A stretch of DNA of 64,000 bases, from contig JAZNOW010000024.1 in assembly GCA_045589355.1 (NCBI GenBank), positions 1 to 64,000 on the forward strand, given 5' to 3'. Both the position numbers and the translations under genes were made by a program. The notes under the pieces were generated by a model. The model did not search any database, was not told the DNA's origin, and saw only the letters and a program-made list of their open reading frames with translations. This document shows positions 17,455 through 26,225 of this stretch, in pieces (within the stretch, counting starts at the first letter, position 1; every line of letters starts with the position of its first letter). The stretch comes from RUG563 sp045589355 (GTDB taxonomy: Bacteria; Bacillota; Clostridia; Christensenellales; Aristaeellaceae).

Positions 17455-18216
17455 TTGAACACATTCACCCCACCGCCCGGCATGCCCCAGGGCTATCAGC
17501 CGCCCCAGCGCAACCGCCGTTCAGACAGGAACGTAAAGCTGCCGGTGCAACCGGCTTCCCCGGCGCCACTGCGCAAAAAGAAGCGGAAGAAGCAGCCCCT
17601 CCTCACGCCGGCACAGCTTGTTGTGCTCGGTGTGCTTGCTGTGGCTTTGCTGATTGCCGTTCTTTCTGCCTCCAATGCCCATGGCAGCCTGAACAAGCTG
17701 CGTCAGGAAAGGGCCGCCGCCGAAAAAGCCTACCAGCAGGAAGTGGCCCGGCACAAAGTGCTTTACGAAGACGAGATCCGCTATTATGCCGCCGTCAACA
17801 ATATCGACCCTGCCTTTGTAGCCGCTGTGATCAAGCGGGAAAGCGATTATGACCCTTACGCCATTTCAAGGGTGGAAGCCCGTGGGCTGATGCAGATCAT
17901 GCCTGACACCGGCGAATGGCTGGCCGGCAAGGTGGATGTGTACGATTTTTCCGTGGATATGCTTTACAATCCGGAAACCAACATCAAAATGGGCTGCTGG
18001 TATCTGGGCTATCTCAGCCGCAAATTCGGCGGCGACCCCGTCACCATTGCCTGCGCCTATCATGCCGGCCAGGGCAACGTGGAGGACCATTGGCTGAAAA
18101 AATACTCTTCCAACGGCAAAACCCTCACCATCGACGAAATTCCGCTGGATGATACCAAATACTACGCCAGAAAGGTTTTGGAAGCTTATGCGATCTATCA
18201 GCAGCATCATTACTAA
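17455..18216 (+). CDS. Membrane-anchored lytic transglycosylase (SLT domain)
   Basis: A 253-residue protein starting at TTG (17455) behind AAAGGAGA. A Pro-rich basic cytoplasmic tail precedes a transmembrane helix (about 53-72), a short coiled segment, and an SLT domain. The catalytic glutamate is E129 in IKRESDYDP, with the family motifs ARGLMQIMPDTG (142-153) and AYHAGQGNV. It should cleave the MurNAc-GlcNAc bond outside the membrane to give 1,6-anhydro ends. It is 12 bases after coaE and overlaps the next gene by 29 bases. Confidence 0.92.
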   Translation: MNTFTPPPGMPQGYQPPQRNRRSDRNVKLPVQPASPAPLRKKKRKKQPLLTPAQLVVLGVLAVALLIAVLSASNAHGSLNKLRQERAAAEKAYQQEVARHKVLYEDEIRYYAAVNNIDPAFVAAVIKRESDYDPYAISRVEARGLMQIMPDTGEWLAGKVDVYDFSVDMLYNPETNIKMGCWYLGYLSRKFGGDPVTIACAYHAGQGNVEDHWLKKYSSNGKTLTIDEIPLDDTKYYARKVLEAYAIYQQHHY

Positions 18217-19738
18217 ATGCCTGTGCTTTTTGCTGGCCCTGTGCACGTTCTGTGCAGCCTGCCCGGCCCTGGCCATGGATGAAGAACTGACCATCGGCAT
18301 CATCTCCGCCAAAACCACCAAGCTCAACCCTCTCGTGGCGGAAGAAAGGGAATTTCAATCCCTCACCGCCCTGATCTACGAAGGGCTGTATTATCTGGAC
18401 GATGAATACAAGCATCAGGAAAACCTGGTGGCTGCCTGCTCCATCGACGGCAAAAGATGGCACATCACCTTGCGCGATGATGTGTATTTCCATGACGGCA
18501 GGCGAGTGACCGCCTACGACGTGGTGGCCACCATCAACGAAATCCTGCGGCTGGCTGAAGAAGGCAAGGGCCAGTATGCCCAGCTGAAATACATCGTCAC
18601 CTCCGCCTCCGCAAATGACGAAAATTCCCTGGTGCTGCAGGTGAACCGGCCCTACCTGGGGGTCTATTACGCCCTCACCTTCCCCGTCCTGCCCTCCGAT
18701 CAGGTGCAGGCGGATAACCCCGTCGGCTGCGGCCCCTATCGGGTGGATTCCTTCTCGCCCGGCAATTACCTTTACCTTTCCGCCAACGAAAACTGGCATC
18801 AGGATACGCCCTATGTGAAGCGCATCAACGTCACCATGAAGGCGGAAAACCGTGCCCTGATCGACGATTATGAGTTTAACCGCGTGGATGCTGCCATCAC
18901 CCGTTCCGCCACCGCCGGCCAGTACCGCACCGGCCTTACCAACCTGAACATGCCCTACCGCACCCGTCAGCTGGAAACGCTGCTGATGAACAGCAACAAA
19001 ATTGCCTTCCCGCTGGATGACGAAAAAGTGCGTCTCGCCGTCCGATACGCCATCGACGTGGACGCTATCTGCAACAACGTCTACACCGGTATGGCCACCC
19101 GCACCGATACCCCCATGCCTGCCGGTACCTGGATGTACAACGAAAACGCCTTCACCTACGAATACAACCCCGAAAAAGCCCGTGAACTTTTGAAAGAAGC
19201 AGGCTGGGAGGATCTGGACGGGGACGGCGTGCTGGACAAGATCGTCAATGACGAAAACAAGCGCCTCCATCTTCGCCTGTGGACCTATGAAGAGCAGGAC
19301 AACAACGTGCGTGCCCCTGCCGCTGCCATGATCAAGGGCATGCTGGAGGATGTGGGCTTTGAAGTGAAGCTGGAAGTGCTCCCCTTTGCCACGGTGAAGG
19401 AACGCCTGCAGGCCCGCAATTTCGACCTGTGCCTGGCTGCCTATCAGATGGATGTGGTGCCCGACCCCGGTTTCCTTCTGATGAGCTCCAACACCGGCAA
19501 TTACGTTTCCTACAAATCCTCCGAAATGGATAAGCTGTTCAAGGAACTGCGCACCTGCATGGATTTCGAAAAATACCAGCAGCTTCTGTTCCGGATTCAG
19601 GAGGTATATGCAAGGGATAACCCCTTCATCTGCCTTTACTACCGCAACGGCGCTCTGCTTACCAGAAAAGTGTTCACCAACCAGCGGGACACCCGGGAGC
19701 CGGAAATTCTTCGCGGCATCGAATCCATCGACAACTGA
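18188..19738 (+). CDS. Extracellular solute-binding protein, family 5 (peptide type)
   Basis: A 516-residue SBP_bac_5 protein like OppA/DppA. A signal peptide of about 29 residues ends in PALA; the cysteines nearby do not form a good lipobox, so signal peptidase I cleavage is favoured. The body has the family stretches LIYEGLYYLDDEY, the DDVYFHDGRRVTAYDV region and VGCGPYRVDSF. It would bind peptides or similar ligands for an ABC importer, but no permease or ATPase gene is nearby. A DLDGDGVLDK segment resembles a calcium-binding loop, common in this family. The start lies inside the end of the transglycosylase gene. Confidence 0.88.
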   Translation: MRSISSIITKCLCFLLALCTFCAACPALAMDEELTIGIISAKTTKLNPLVAEEREFQSLTALIYEGLYYLDDEYKHQENLVAACSIDGKRWHITLRDDVYFHDGRRVTAYDVVATINEILRLAEEGKGQYAQLKYIVTSASANDENSLVLQVNRPYLGVYYALTFPVLPSDQVQADNPVGCGPYRVDSFSPGNYLYLSANENWHQDTPYVKRINVTMKAENRALIDDYEFNRVDAAITRSATAGQYRTGLTNLNMPYRTRQLETLLMNSNKIAFPLDDEKVRLAVRYAIDVDAICNNVYTGMATRTDTPMPAGTWMYNENAFTYEYNPEKARELLKEAGWEDLDGDGVLDKIVNDENKRLHLRLWTYEEQDNNVRAPAAAMIKGMLEDVGFEVKLEVLPFATVKERLQARNFDLCLAAYQMDVVPDPGFLLMSSNTGNYVSYKSSEMDKLFKELRTCMDFEKYQQLLFRIQEVYARDNPFICLYYRNGALLTRKVFTNQRDTREPEILRGIESIDN

Positions 19739-19744
19739 ACAAGC

Positions 19745-19773
19745 CCTTTCGCATAGGATGAATGCGAAAGGAG
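19745..19773 (+). promoter_or_regulatory. Hairpin covering the ribosome site of the ylmC-like gene
   Basis: CCTTTCGCAT (19745-19754) pairs perfectly with ATGCGAAAGG (19762-19771). The right arm contains most of the AAAGGAG ribosome site (19767-19773) for the ATG at 19784, so folding would hide it. With no T-run it does not look like a terminator. Confidence 0.55.
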
Positions 19774-19783
19774 CGGATGCAGA

Positions 19784-20035
19784 ATGAGCCTTTCCGAATT
19801 GCGTACAAAAGACGTGGTGAACACCCTGGACGGCAAACGCCTTGGCAAAGTGATGGACATCGAATTTGACCCTTACTCCGGCCAGGTGGAAGCGCTGGTG
19901 GTGCCCGGCGAATTCAGGCTCGCCGACGCCATCAAAGGAGAGAAGACCGGCCTTGTCATTCCCTGGTGCCGCATCTGCAAGATTGGTGAAAACGTCATTC
20001 TGGTGCAGCTGGAACAAATGGACGAAAACAATTGA
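19784..20035 (+). CDS. ylmC: PRC-barrel protein, YlmC/YmxH family
   Basis: An 83-residue single-domain PRC-barrel protein: SELRTKDVVNTLDGKRLGKV, then VPWC-like VIPWCRICKIGENVILV. This family is known in spore formers and is often annotated as sporulation protein YlmC/YmxH; its molecular action is not established. It supports the view that the host descends from an endospore-forming lineage. It sits between the binding-protein gene and nrdR with a ribosome-site hairpin upstream and the nrdR promoter just downstream. Confidence 0.85.
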   Translation: MSLSELRTKDVVNTLDGKRLGKVMDIEFDPYSGQVEALVVPGEFRLADAIKGEKTGLVIPWCRICKIGENVILVQLEQMDENN

Positions 20036-20055
20036 AAAATCCCGTTCAAATACGC

Positions 20056-20084
20056 TGGACAAAAGTATTTTTCCCCGCTATAAT
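20056..20084 (+). promoter_or_regulatory. Promoter of nrdR
   Basis: TGGACA (20056-20061) and TATAAT (20079-20084) with a 17-base spacer, about 48 bases before the nrdR start. Confidence 0.75.
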
Positions 20085-20131
20085 AATGTTTACATACTCT
20101 TTCCCGTAACAAAACAAAGGATGGTACATGT

Positions 20132-20596
20132 ATGAAATGCCAGTTTTGTAATTGCGCCGACAGCCGTGTGGTGGACTCCCGTCCCACCGATGACGGCAAT
20201 TCCATTCGCCGCCGCCGTGAATGCATCAATTGCGGCCGCCGCTTCACCACCTACGAAAAGGTGGAAGTGCAGCAGCTGCTGGTGATCAAAAAAGATAACA
20301 GCCGTGAACTGTTTGACGCCCAGAAGGTGCGCAGCGGCATCATTGCCGCCTGTCATAAGCGTCCCGTTTCCGCTGCTGAAATTGAAAAAATTGTCAATTC
20401 CATCGAGCAGCTGGCCTATAACAACCTGCAGGCGGAAATCACCACCCGTCAGATCGGCGAAATGATCATGGAAGAATTGCGCAAGCTGGACGAAGTGGCC
20501 TACATCCGCTTTGCCTCCGTGTACCGTTCCTTCACCGACGTGCCCACTTTCATGCGGGAGCTCAAGTCCCTGGTACAGGACAGGGATAAAAAATAA
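20132..20596 (+). CDS. nrdR: Transcriptional repressor NrdR
   Basis: A 154-residue protein of standard length. The N-terminal zinc ribbon has C3, C6, C31 and C34 (MKCQFC, CINCGRRF), followed by the ATP-cone domain with LLVIKKDNSRELFDAQKVRSG. NrdR senses ATP/dATP and represses ribonucleotide reductase genes. No reductase gene is adjacent; the anaerobic activase nrdG is 29 kb away. It has its own promoter and a good terminator. Confidence 0.96.
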   Translation: MKCQFCNCADSRVVDSRPTDDGNSIRRRRECINCGRRFTTYEKVEVQQLLVIKKDNSRELFDAQKVRSGIIAACHKRPVSAAEIEKIVNSIEQLAYNNLQAEITTRQIGEMIMEELRKLDEVAYIRFASVYRSFTDVPTFMRELKSLVQDRDKK

Positions 20597-20607
20597 GCTT
20601 TCGCCGC

Positions 20608-20645
20608 AAACAGCCCGGGATGTCTATCCTGCGGCTGTTTTTTTG
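20608..20645 (+). terminator. Terminator of nrdR
   Basis: AAACAGCC (20608-20615) pairs with GGCTGTTT (20633-20640), with an inner GGAT/ATCC stem and a T-run. Confidence 0.85.
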
Positions 20646-20698
20646 CTGTTTCGCCCCTGAAATGCTGAAAATATGGCCCTTCCTTCCCTTTTTTCACA

Positions 20699-20727
20699 TG
20701 GACGGCTTTTTTTCGTTATGCTATAAT
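20699..20727 (+). promoter_or_regulatory. Promoter of the first glycogen phosphorylase gene
   Basis: TGGACG (20699-20704) and TATAAT (20722-20727), 17 bases apart, about 47 bases before the likely transcription-to-ATG interval ending at 20781. Confidence 0.75.
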
Positions 20728-20780
20728 ACCATCTTGAGCCATACTATCTTTTGACAGGCTCAATAGAACGGAGGTCAACT

Positions 20781-23207
20781 ATGCCTACTACGAAGTTTGA
20801 TAAGGATTCCATCAAGCAATCCATTATCAGCAAGCTGCTGCGCTACAACGGCCGCACCCTGCAGGATGCCACCGATCAGATGGTATACAATGCCGTGGCC
20901 GCCACCGTACGCGACCAGATCATGCAGAAATGGACTGCTTACCGTGAAAAGGATAAGAACTACGACGGCAAGCGTCTCTACTACCTTTCCGTCGAATTCC
21001 TCACCGGCCGCAGCCTGCATTGCAACATCCTGAACCTGTGCTCTTCCAAGGCCTATCAGGAAGCATTGGACGAACTGGGCATTGATTTCAACCGCATCTT
21101 CCAGGAAGAACCGGAACCCGGTCTGGGCAACGGCGGTCTGGGCCGTCTGGCTGCCTGCTTCATGGACAGCCTTTCTTCCCTGTCCCTTCCTGCCATGGGC
21201 TGCACCATCCGCTACGAATACGGCCTCTTCCGTCAGAAGATCATCAACGGCCAGCAGGTGGAAGTGCCGGACGATTGGCTGGTAAACGGCAACGTCTGGG
21301 AAGTGCCCGCCATGGAAGATGTGTGCGAAGTGCACTTTGGCGGTTATGTGCATGAAGAAGATGTGGACGGCCGCCGTGTGTTCACCCTGAAGGATTACCA
21401 CACCGTGGAAGCCGTGCCTTACGATTTCCCCGTGGTGGGCTATGACCTGGAAACGGTGAACAGCCTGCGCATGTGGCGTGCCCGCTCCCCCAAAACGCTG
21501 GATTTTGCCGCCTTCTCCCAGGGCGATTATGCCCGCGCCATCCAGGAAAAGGAACTGGCCACCGTTATCAGCAAGGTGCTCTACCCCGAAGATAACCACT
21601 ACGAAGGCAAGATGCTGCGTCTGCGCCAGCATTACTTCTTCACCAGCGCTACTTTGCAGTATGCCCTGAAGGATTTCAAGCGTCGTTTCGGCACCAACTT
21701 CCGTTTGCTGCCCGAAAAGATGACCATCCATATCAACGACACCCATCCCGGCCTTGCCATCCCCGAGCTTATGCGTCTTCTGATCGACCAGGAAGGCCTG
21801 GGCTGGGACGAAGCCAGCTGGATCGTGCAGCACACCGTGGCCTATACCAACCACACCATCATGGCCGAGGCCCTGGAAAAGTGGCCTGAATCCATGATGA
21901 AAAAGCTGCTGCCCCGCATCTACATGATCCTGGAAGAAATCAACCGCCGGGTCTGCGGCCGTCTTGCCGATCATTACCAGAACGGCCACGACCCCCGCAT
22001 CGCGCGCATGGCCATCAATGCCTACGACATGGTGCACATGGCCAACCTGTGCGTTGCCATGAGCTATTCCGTCAACGGCGTATCCCAGCTCCACGGCGAT
22101 ATCCTCAAAAAGAATACCTTCCACGATTATTATGAATTCATGCCCGAAAAGTTCTCCGCCATCACCAATGGTATCACCCATCGCCGGTGGCTGATGAACG
22201 CCAACCCCAGGCTGACCCACCTCATCTGCGATACCATCGGTGATAAGTGGATCAAGGATCCCCAGCTGCTGAAGGAGCTTTTGCCCTCCAAGGACAACGA
22301 AGCCTTCCGCAAGGAATTTGAACAGATCAAGTACGAAAACAAAAAGCGCTTCTCCGATCTGCTCATGCGCCGCCAGAAGATGGATATCGCTCCCGAATTC
22401 ATGTTCGACGTGCAGGCCAAGCGCCTCCACGAATACAAGCGCCAGCTGCTGAACGCTTTGCACATCATGGTGCTCTATAACCGCATCATGGATGACCCCA
22501 CCTTCACCATGACACCCCGCTGCTTCGTCTTCGGCGCCAAGGCCAGCCCCGGCTATTACCTGGCCAAGCAGATCATCCGCATGATCGTCGCCATTTCCAA
22601 GCTGATCGAACGCACCCCCCGGGCCAAGCAGTTCCTGAAGGTTGTGTTCCTGGAAAACTATGACGTGTCCAGCGCTGAAATGCTCATGCCCGCCGCCGAT
22701 CTTTCCGAACAGCTTTCCACCGCCAGCAAGGAAGCCAGCGGCACCGGCAACATGAAGTTCATGATGAACGGCGCGGTCACCATCGGCACCATGGACGGCG
22801 CCAATGTGGAAATCGCAGAACAAGTGGGCATGGATAACATCTACATCTTCGGTATGCGTTCCGATACCGTGGTGGATCTGTACCGCGAAGGCACCTACTC
22901 CCCCATGCATATCTACGAAACCAACGCCGAAATCCGCCGTGCCCTCACCCAGATCATCGACGGCACCCTCTTCCCCGAAAACCCCGCTGCCCTGCAGGAT
23001 ATCTACCACAACCTGCTCTTCTCTGATCCTTACTTCGTGCTGAAGGATTTCGGTTCCTACTCCATGGCCCAGCGCCGTGTGGACGAAGATTACCAGAACC
23101 GGGAAAAGTGGCTCAAGATGGCCATCACCAACACCGCCATGTCCGGTATCTTCTCTTCCGACCGTACCATTGCCGAATACAACGATCAGATCTGGCACCT
23201 GAAATGA
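20781..23207 (+). CDS. glgP: Glycogen/alpha-glucan phosphorylase (first copy)
   Basis: An 808-residue GT35 enzyme. It has YLSVEFLTGRSL near 60, LGNGGLGRLAACFMDS (about 115-130), the HINDTHPGLAIPELMR stretch, and the pyridoxal-phosphate site KEASGTGNMKFMMNGAVTIG. It releases glucose-1-phosphate from alpha-1,4-glucans. The ATG at 20781 follows GGAGG; a longer reading would add ten residues through the ribosome site. It is one of two phosphorylases in the window; the other is next to malQ on the opposite strand. The two differ in length and sequence, so they are paralogues rather than a recent duplication. Confidence 0.96.
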   Translation: MPTTKFDKDSIKQSIISKLLRYNGRTLQDATDQMVYNAVAATVRDQIMQKWTAYREKDKNYDGKRLYYLSVEFLTGRSLHCNILNLCSSKAYQEALDELGIDFNRIFQEEPEPGLGNGGLGRLAACFMDSLSSLSLPAMGCTIRYEYGLFRQKIINGQQVEVPDDWLVNGNVWEVPAMEDVCEVHFGGYVHEEDVDGRRVFTLKDYHTVEAVPYDFPVVGYDLETVNSLRMWRARSPKTLDFAAFSQGDYARAIQEKELATVISKVLYPEDNHYEGKMLRLRQHYFFTSATLQYALKDFKRRFGTNFRLLPEKMTIHINDTHPGLAIPELMRLLIDQEGLGWDEASWIVQHTVAYTNHTIMAEALEKWPESMMKKLLPRIYMILEEINRRVCGRLADHYQNGHDPRIARMAINAYDMVHMANLCVAMSYSVNGVSQLHGDILKKNTFHDYYEFMPEKFSAITNGITHRRWLMNANPRLTHLICDTIGDKWIKDPQLLKELLPSKDNEAFRKEFEQIKYENKKRFSDLLMRRQKMDIAPEFMFDVQAKRLHEYKRQLLNALHIMVLYNRIMDDPTFTMTPRCFVFGAKASPGYYLAKQIIRMIVAISKLIERTPRAKQFLKVVFLENYDVSSAEMLMPAADLSEQLSTASKEASGTGNMKFMMNGAVTIGTMDGANVEIAEQVGMDNIYIFGMRSDTVVDLYREGTYSPMHIYETNAEIRRALTQIIDGTLFPENPAALQDIYHNLLFSDPYFVLKDFGSYSMAQRRVDEDYQNREKWLKMAITNTAMSGIFSSDRTIAEYNDQIWHLK

Positions 23208-23231
23208 TTTTTGAAAGAAAGGATGCTTGCC

Positions 23232-23759
23232 ATGCTGGAAAATGTGCTGCTTGATCATTTTGCCGCTTACCCCCATATGCAGCCCCAGGATGCCGTAAAA
23301 CTGGTTTACCAGCACACCTTCGGCCCCGGCCATATGATCCGCGACGGAAAGAAAGCAGCCCTTCTGATCCAGCAGGAAATGGCATCCCTCTCTCCTGTGG
23401 ACAGGAAAGAACCTTTGTACGAATCCATCGGCAACGGCCTTTGCCGGCTGAACCTGCGGCCCTGCGTGGAAAAGGGGCTGGACAGCCAGTTTATCCTGCG
23501 CCTGTTCCTGGAAGCCGCCCAATCCACCACCGCCACCAAAAAGGAACTGCGGCAAAACCTGCGCGTTCTGCAGAAGCTGGCCGATCAGGACGAAACGCCC
23601 TTTGATGCCATTGAGCTGGATATGTTCATGCTGCAGTACGAGGACAAAGGTTATCCTGCCGTTCACCACTCCGACGCCTACCGGGCATCCTATGCCCCGG
23701 CCTACCGCGTGGTGATCCAGAAAAAACTGAAGGATGCCCTGAAGGCACTCCGGAAATAA
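23232..23759 (+). CDS. Conserved protein of unknown function
   Basis: A 175-residue cytoplasmic protein with no motif I can assign. It begins MLENVLLDHFAAYPHMQPQD and contains VYQHTFGPGHMI and LYESIGNGLCRLNL, which have the look of a conserved family seen in gut Clostridia. It is mostly helical by composition and ends in a basic tail. It follows glgP by 24 bases, so it is probably cotranscribed, and a terminator follows. ATG at 23232 is preferred since AAAGGA lies nine bases upstream; ATG 23223 and TTG 23211 are alternatives. Confidence 0.7.
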   Translation: MLENVLLDHFAAYPHMQPQDAVKLVYQHTFGPGHMIRDGKKAALLIQQEMASLSPVDRKEPLYESIGNGLCRLNLRPCVEKGLDSQFILRLFLEAAQSTTATKKELRQNLRVLQKLADQDETPFDAIELDMFMLQYEDKGYPAVHHSDAYRASYAPAYRVVIQKKLKDALKALRK

Positions 23760-23762
23760 GAA

Positions 23763-23806
23763 AAATTCCTTGCTTTCCTGTGAGAGGGCAAGGAATTCTC
23801 TTTCTT
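23763..23806 (+). terminator. Terminator after the unknown gene
   Basis: AAATTCCTTGC pairs with GCAAGGAATTC (23788-23798), followed by TCTTTCTT. Confidence 0.7.
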
Positions 23807-23824
23807 AAGAAAGGAGGATTTCCC

Positions 23825-24823
23825 ATGCAAACCCTTGCTGTCACCGTGATGAACCTGTGCGTCCCCTGCGAAAACCGTTGCCGCTATTGCCTTCTTTCTT
23901 ACGACGGCAAAATAACCGGTGTGGACTATAAACGCAGCGAAATCTACGCACGCCGCTTTTATGAATGGCTTGGCCAAAACCGGCCGGACATCCATTTTTC
24001 CTTTGGCTTTGGCTATTCCATGGAGCATCCGCAGCTTCTCAACGCCATTGATTTTTGTCAGAGCATCCACTCGCCCACCGGTGAATTCCTGCAATTTGAC
24101 GGCATGAAATTCCGCAGTGAAGAACAGCTGTATTCCCTGCTGAGCCAGCTGAAGGCCCACGGCATCCGCCTGATTGACCTGACCTTCTACGGCACAGAGC
24201 AGTACCATGATCGTTTTGCCGGCAGAAGCGGCGATTATCGGCTTATGCTGAACACCCTGAAGCAGTGCAACAAACTGGAGCTGGACGTAACCGTCACGAT
24301 TCCCCTCACCTGCGAAAGCGCACCGCTTCTGGACGCGCTGCTTCATGAACTGGAAACATACAAAATAAAGCGAATCTCCCTCTTCGTGCCCCACGGCGAA
24401 GGCCGCGGCCGCCATTTGCAGTCCATCCGGCTGACGGAGGAATGCTATGCCAGGTTGAGCGAGCATGCTAAAACTTTCTTCAATACCGCTCGCTTCAAAA
24501 CGGAAAAGCAATGGCTGCTGGAAGGCTTTCCTGCCCTTCATCACCGCGCCCTGACCGTAACCCTGACCCCCGATACTGTTAATTTCTTCGAAAACCTCCC
24601 CTTTGACGAAACCATCCGCCATCTGGAACAATTGGATGACCATTATTTTTCCGTCATTCCGCCGGTGGAAGAATTGGCCGAAGTGTACGGCAATCCCGAA
24701 AGCAACCTGTATTACAGCGCCCGTGACCTGTATTTGCTTTACCAGGCCATGTACATCAAAGACCGCCGTCTTTCCCTCTATGATATCAACGACGAACGTC
24801 ATTGCTTTGTGCGCCGTTTCTGA
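23825..24823 (+). CDS. Radical SAM protein of unknown substrate
   Basis: A 332-residue protein with the radical SAM iron-sulfur motif CxxxCxxC at C15, C19 and C22 (CENRCRYC), plus an extra C12. A conserved-looking DLTFYGTEQYHDRFAGR segment (about 117-133) is in the position where the fold's later strands bind the substrate. No C-terminal SPASM cysteine cluster is seen. Enzymes of this class generate a 5'-deoxyadenosyl radical; the reaction here is unknown. ATG 23825 follows AAGGAGG. The gene stands between a terminator and the apgM promoter. Confidence 0.8.
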   Translation: MQTLAVTVMNLCVPCENRCRYCLLSYDGKITGVDYKRSEIYARRFYEWLGQNRPDIHFSFGFGYSMEHPQLLNAIDFCQSIHSPTGEFLQFDGMKFRSEEQLYSLLSQLKAHGIRLIDLTFYGTEQYHDRFAGRSGDYRLMLNTLKQCNKLELDVTVTIPLTCESAPLLDALLHELETYKIKRISLFVPHGEGRGRHLQSIRLTEECYARLSEHAKTFFNTARFKTEKQWLLEGFPALHHRALTVTLTPDTVNFFENLPFDETIRHLEQLDDHYFSVIPPVEELAEVYGNPESNLYYSARDLYLLYQAMYIKDRRLSLYDINDERHCFVRRF

Positions 24824-24872
24824 CGCATGCAAAAATTCTTTGATTTTCATTTGTATTTCTTGCCCTCTCACC

Positions 24873-24901
24873 TCGACAAACAGGAAGGATTGTTTTAAAA
24901 T
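24873..24901 (+). promoter_or_regulatory. Promoter of apgM
   Basis: TCGACA (24873-24878) and TAAAAT (24896-24901), 17 bases apart, 49 bases before the ATG. Confidence 0.65.
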
Positions 24902-24950
24902 ATAGGGGTGCAAAAAAGCACACAGCAAACAGAACAGGAGAACAAAAACC

Positions 24951-26171
24951 ATGAAGTATGTATTGGTCATTGGCGATGGCATGAGTGACGATCCCATTGC
25001 GGAACTTCAGAATAAAACCCCTCTTGAATACCTGGATCTGCCCGCTTTCGGCGTTCTGGCCGGCAGCGAAGTGGGCACCTGTCAGACGGTGCCGGAAGGC
25101 GTGCCCGCCGGCAGCGATACCGCCATCCTCAACATTTTCGGTTATGATCCCCGCTGGAGCTATACCGGCCGCAGCGTGCTGGAAGCAGCCGGTGTGGGCG
25201 TTACGCTGAAAAAGGGCGAAGTGTCCATGCGCGTGAACCTTTGCGCCGTGGAAGAAATGGACGGCAAATTGATCATCCACAGCCATAACGGCGGCAACAT
25301 CGAAGGCGACGAAGCGGAAACCCTGATGAACGATCTTCTGAAGGATCCCCGGTTTACGCCTGCCGCTCAAAAGGCCAAGCTCACCGTTCACGTCAGCCGC
25401 ACCTTCCGCCACATCGGCGTTTTCTCCGACGTGGACGAAACCGCCGTATTCAAAACCACCGAGCCCCATAACGTGCTGGAACAGGACGTGGCCCTTTATT
25501 ACCCCACCGGCGCCATGAAGGAAGAGATCACCGCCCTGATGCAGGCCTCCTACGAAGTGCTGAAGGATCACCCCATCAACAAGGCCCGCATGGCAGAAGG
25601 CAAGCTGCCCGCCAACATGATCTGGCCCTGGGGCGCAGGCCGTGCCATGCTGCTGGATAATTTCACCGAAAAATACGGCCGCACAGGCACCGTCATTTCC
25701 GCCGTTCCCCTGGTATGGGGCATTGCGGAACTGGCCGGCCTCAAGCACCCCGAAGTGCCCGGCGCCAACGGCGATCTGGATACAAATTACGAAGGCAAAG
25801 TGGACGCTGCCATCGAAGCCTTGAAAAACGGGGACGATTTTGCTGCCATCCACGTGGAAGCGCCCGACGAAATGACCCATGCCGGCAAGCTGCCCGAAAA
25901 GATGGAAGCCATCCGTCGGCTGGATGAACGGGTGATCAAGCCCCTGCTGGAAAAGCTGCCCGCGCTGGGTGATTTCCGCATCCTGCTGCTCAGCGACCAT
26001 AAAACCCTCATGTCCACCCGCACCCATGACGGCAAGCCCGTCCCCTACGCCATCTACGACAGCCGCACCCCCGGCACTCCTTCCCGGCTGGATGAAGCCA
26101 CCGCGGCCAAAGGCAACTGGATGCCCGAAGGCCGGTTCATCATGGGCCGCTTGCTGGAAGTGGACGCATAA
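24951..26171 (+). CDS. apgM: Cofactor-independent phosphoglycerate mutase, archaeal type
   Basis: A 406-residue member of the alkaline phosphatase superfamily. It begins with the metal-binding VLVIGDGMSDDP, has GVPAGSDTAILNIFGYDP with the nucleophile serine (about 51-68), and ends with LLLSDHKTLMSTRTHDGKPVPYA metal ligands, all typical of aPGAM. It interconverts 3- and 2-phosphoglycerate in glycolysis. Some clostridial relatives are annotated as homoserine kinase-like proteins, which is a possible alternative function. It is a monocistronic unit ending in a strong bidirectional terminator. Confidence 0.9.
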   Translation: MKYVLVIGDGMSDDPIAELQNKTPLEYLDLPAFGVLAGSEVGTCQTVPEGVPAGSDTAILNIFGYDPRWSYTGRSVLEAAGVGVTLKKGEVSMRVNLCAVEEMDGKLIIHSHNGGNIEGDEAETLMNDLLKDPRFTPAAQKAKLTVHVSRTFRHIGVFSDVDETAVFKTTEPHNVLEQDVALYYPTGAMKEEITALMQASYEVLKDHPINKARMAEGKLPANMIWPWGAGRAMLLDNFTEKYGRTGTVISAVPLVWGIAELAGLKHPEVPGANGDLDTNYEGKVDAAIEALKNGDDFAAIHVEAPDEMTHAGKLPEKMEAIRRLDERVIKPLLEKLPALGDFRILLLSDHKTLMSTRTHDGKPVPYAIYDSRTPGTPSRLDEATAAKGNWMPEGRFIMGRLLEVDA

Positions 26172-26180
26172 ACTGCAAAC

Positions 26181-26218
26181 AAAAAACCGCTTTGCTCTTT
26201 GGCAAAGCGGCTTTTTTT
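26181..26218. terminator. Bidirectional terminator between apgM and glgP
   Basis: CCGCTTTGC (26187-26195) and GCAAAGCGG (26202-26210), with an A-run on the left and a T-run on the right, serving both converging genes. Confidence 0.9.
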
Positions 26219-26225
26219 CTGTTGA

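Noticed and set aside
20775..23669. Very long open frame on the minus strand opposite the first glycogen phosphorylase
   Set aside because: Its translation is low-complexity His/Gly/Val-rich sequence of the kind produced antisense to GC-rich genes, while the plus strand encodes a complete phosphorylase.
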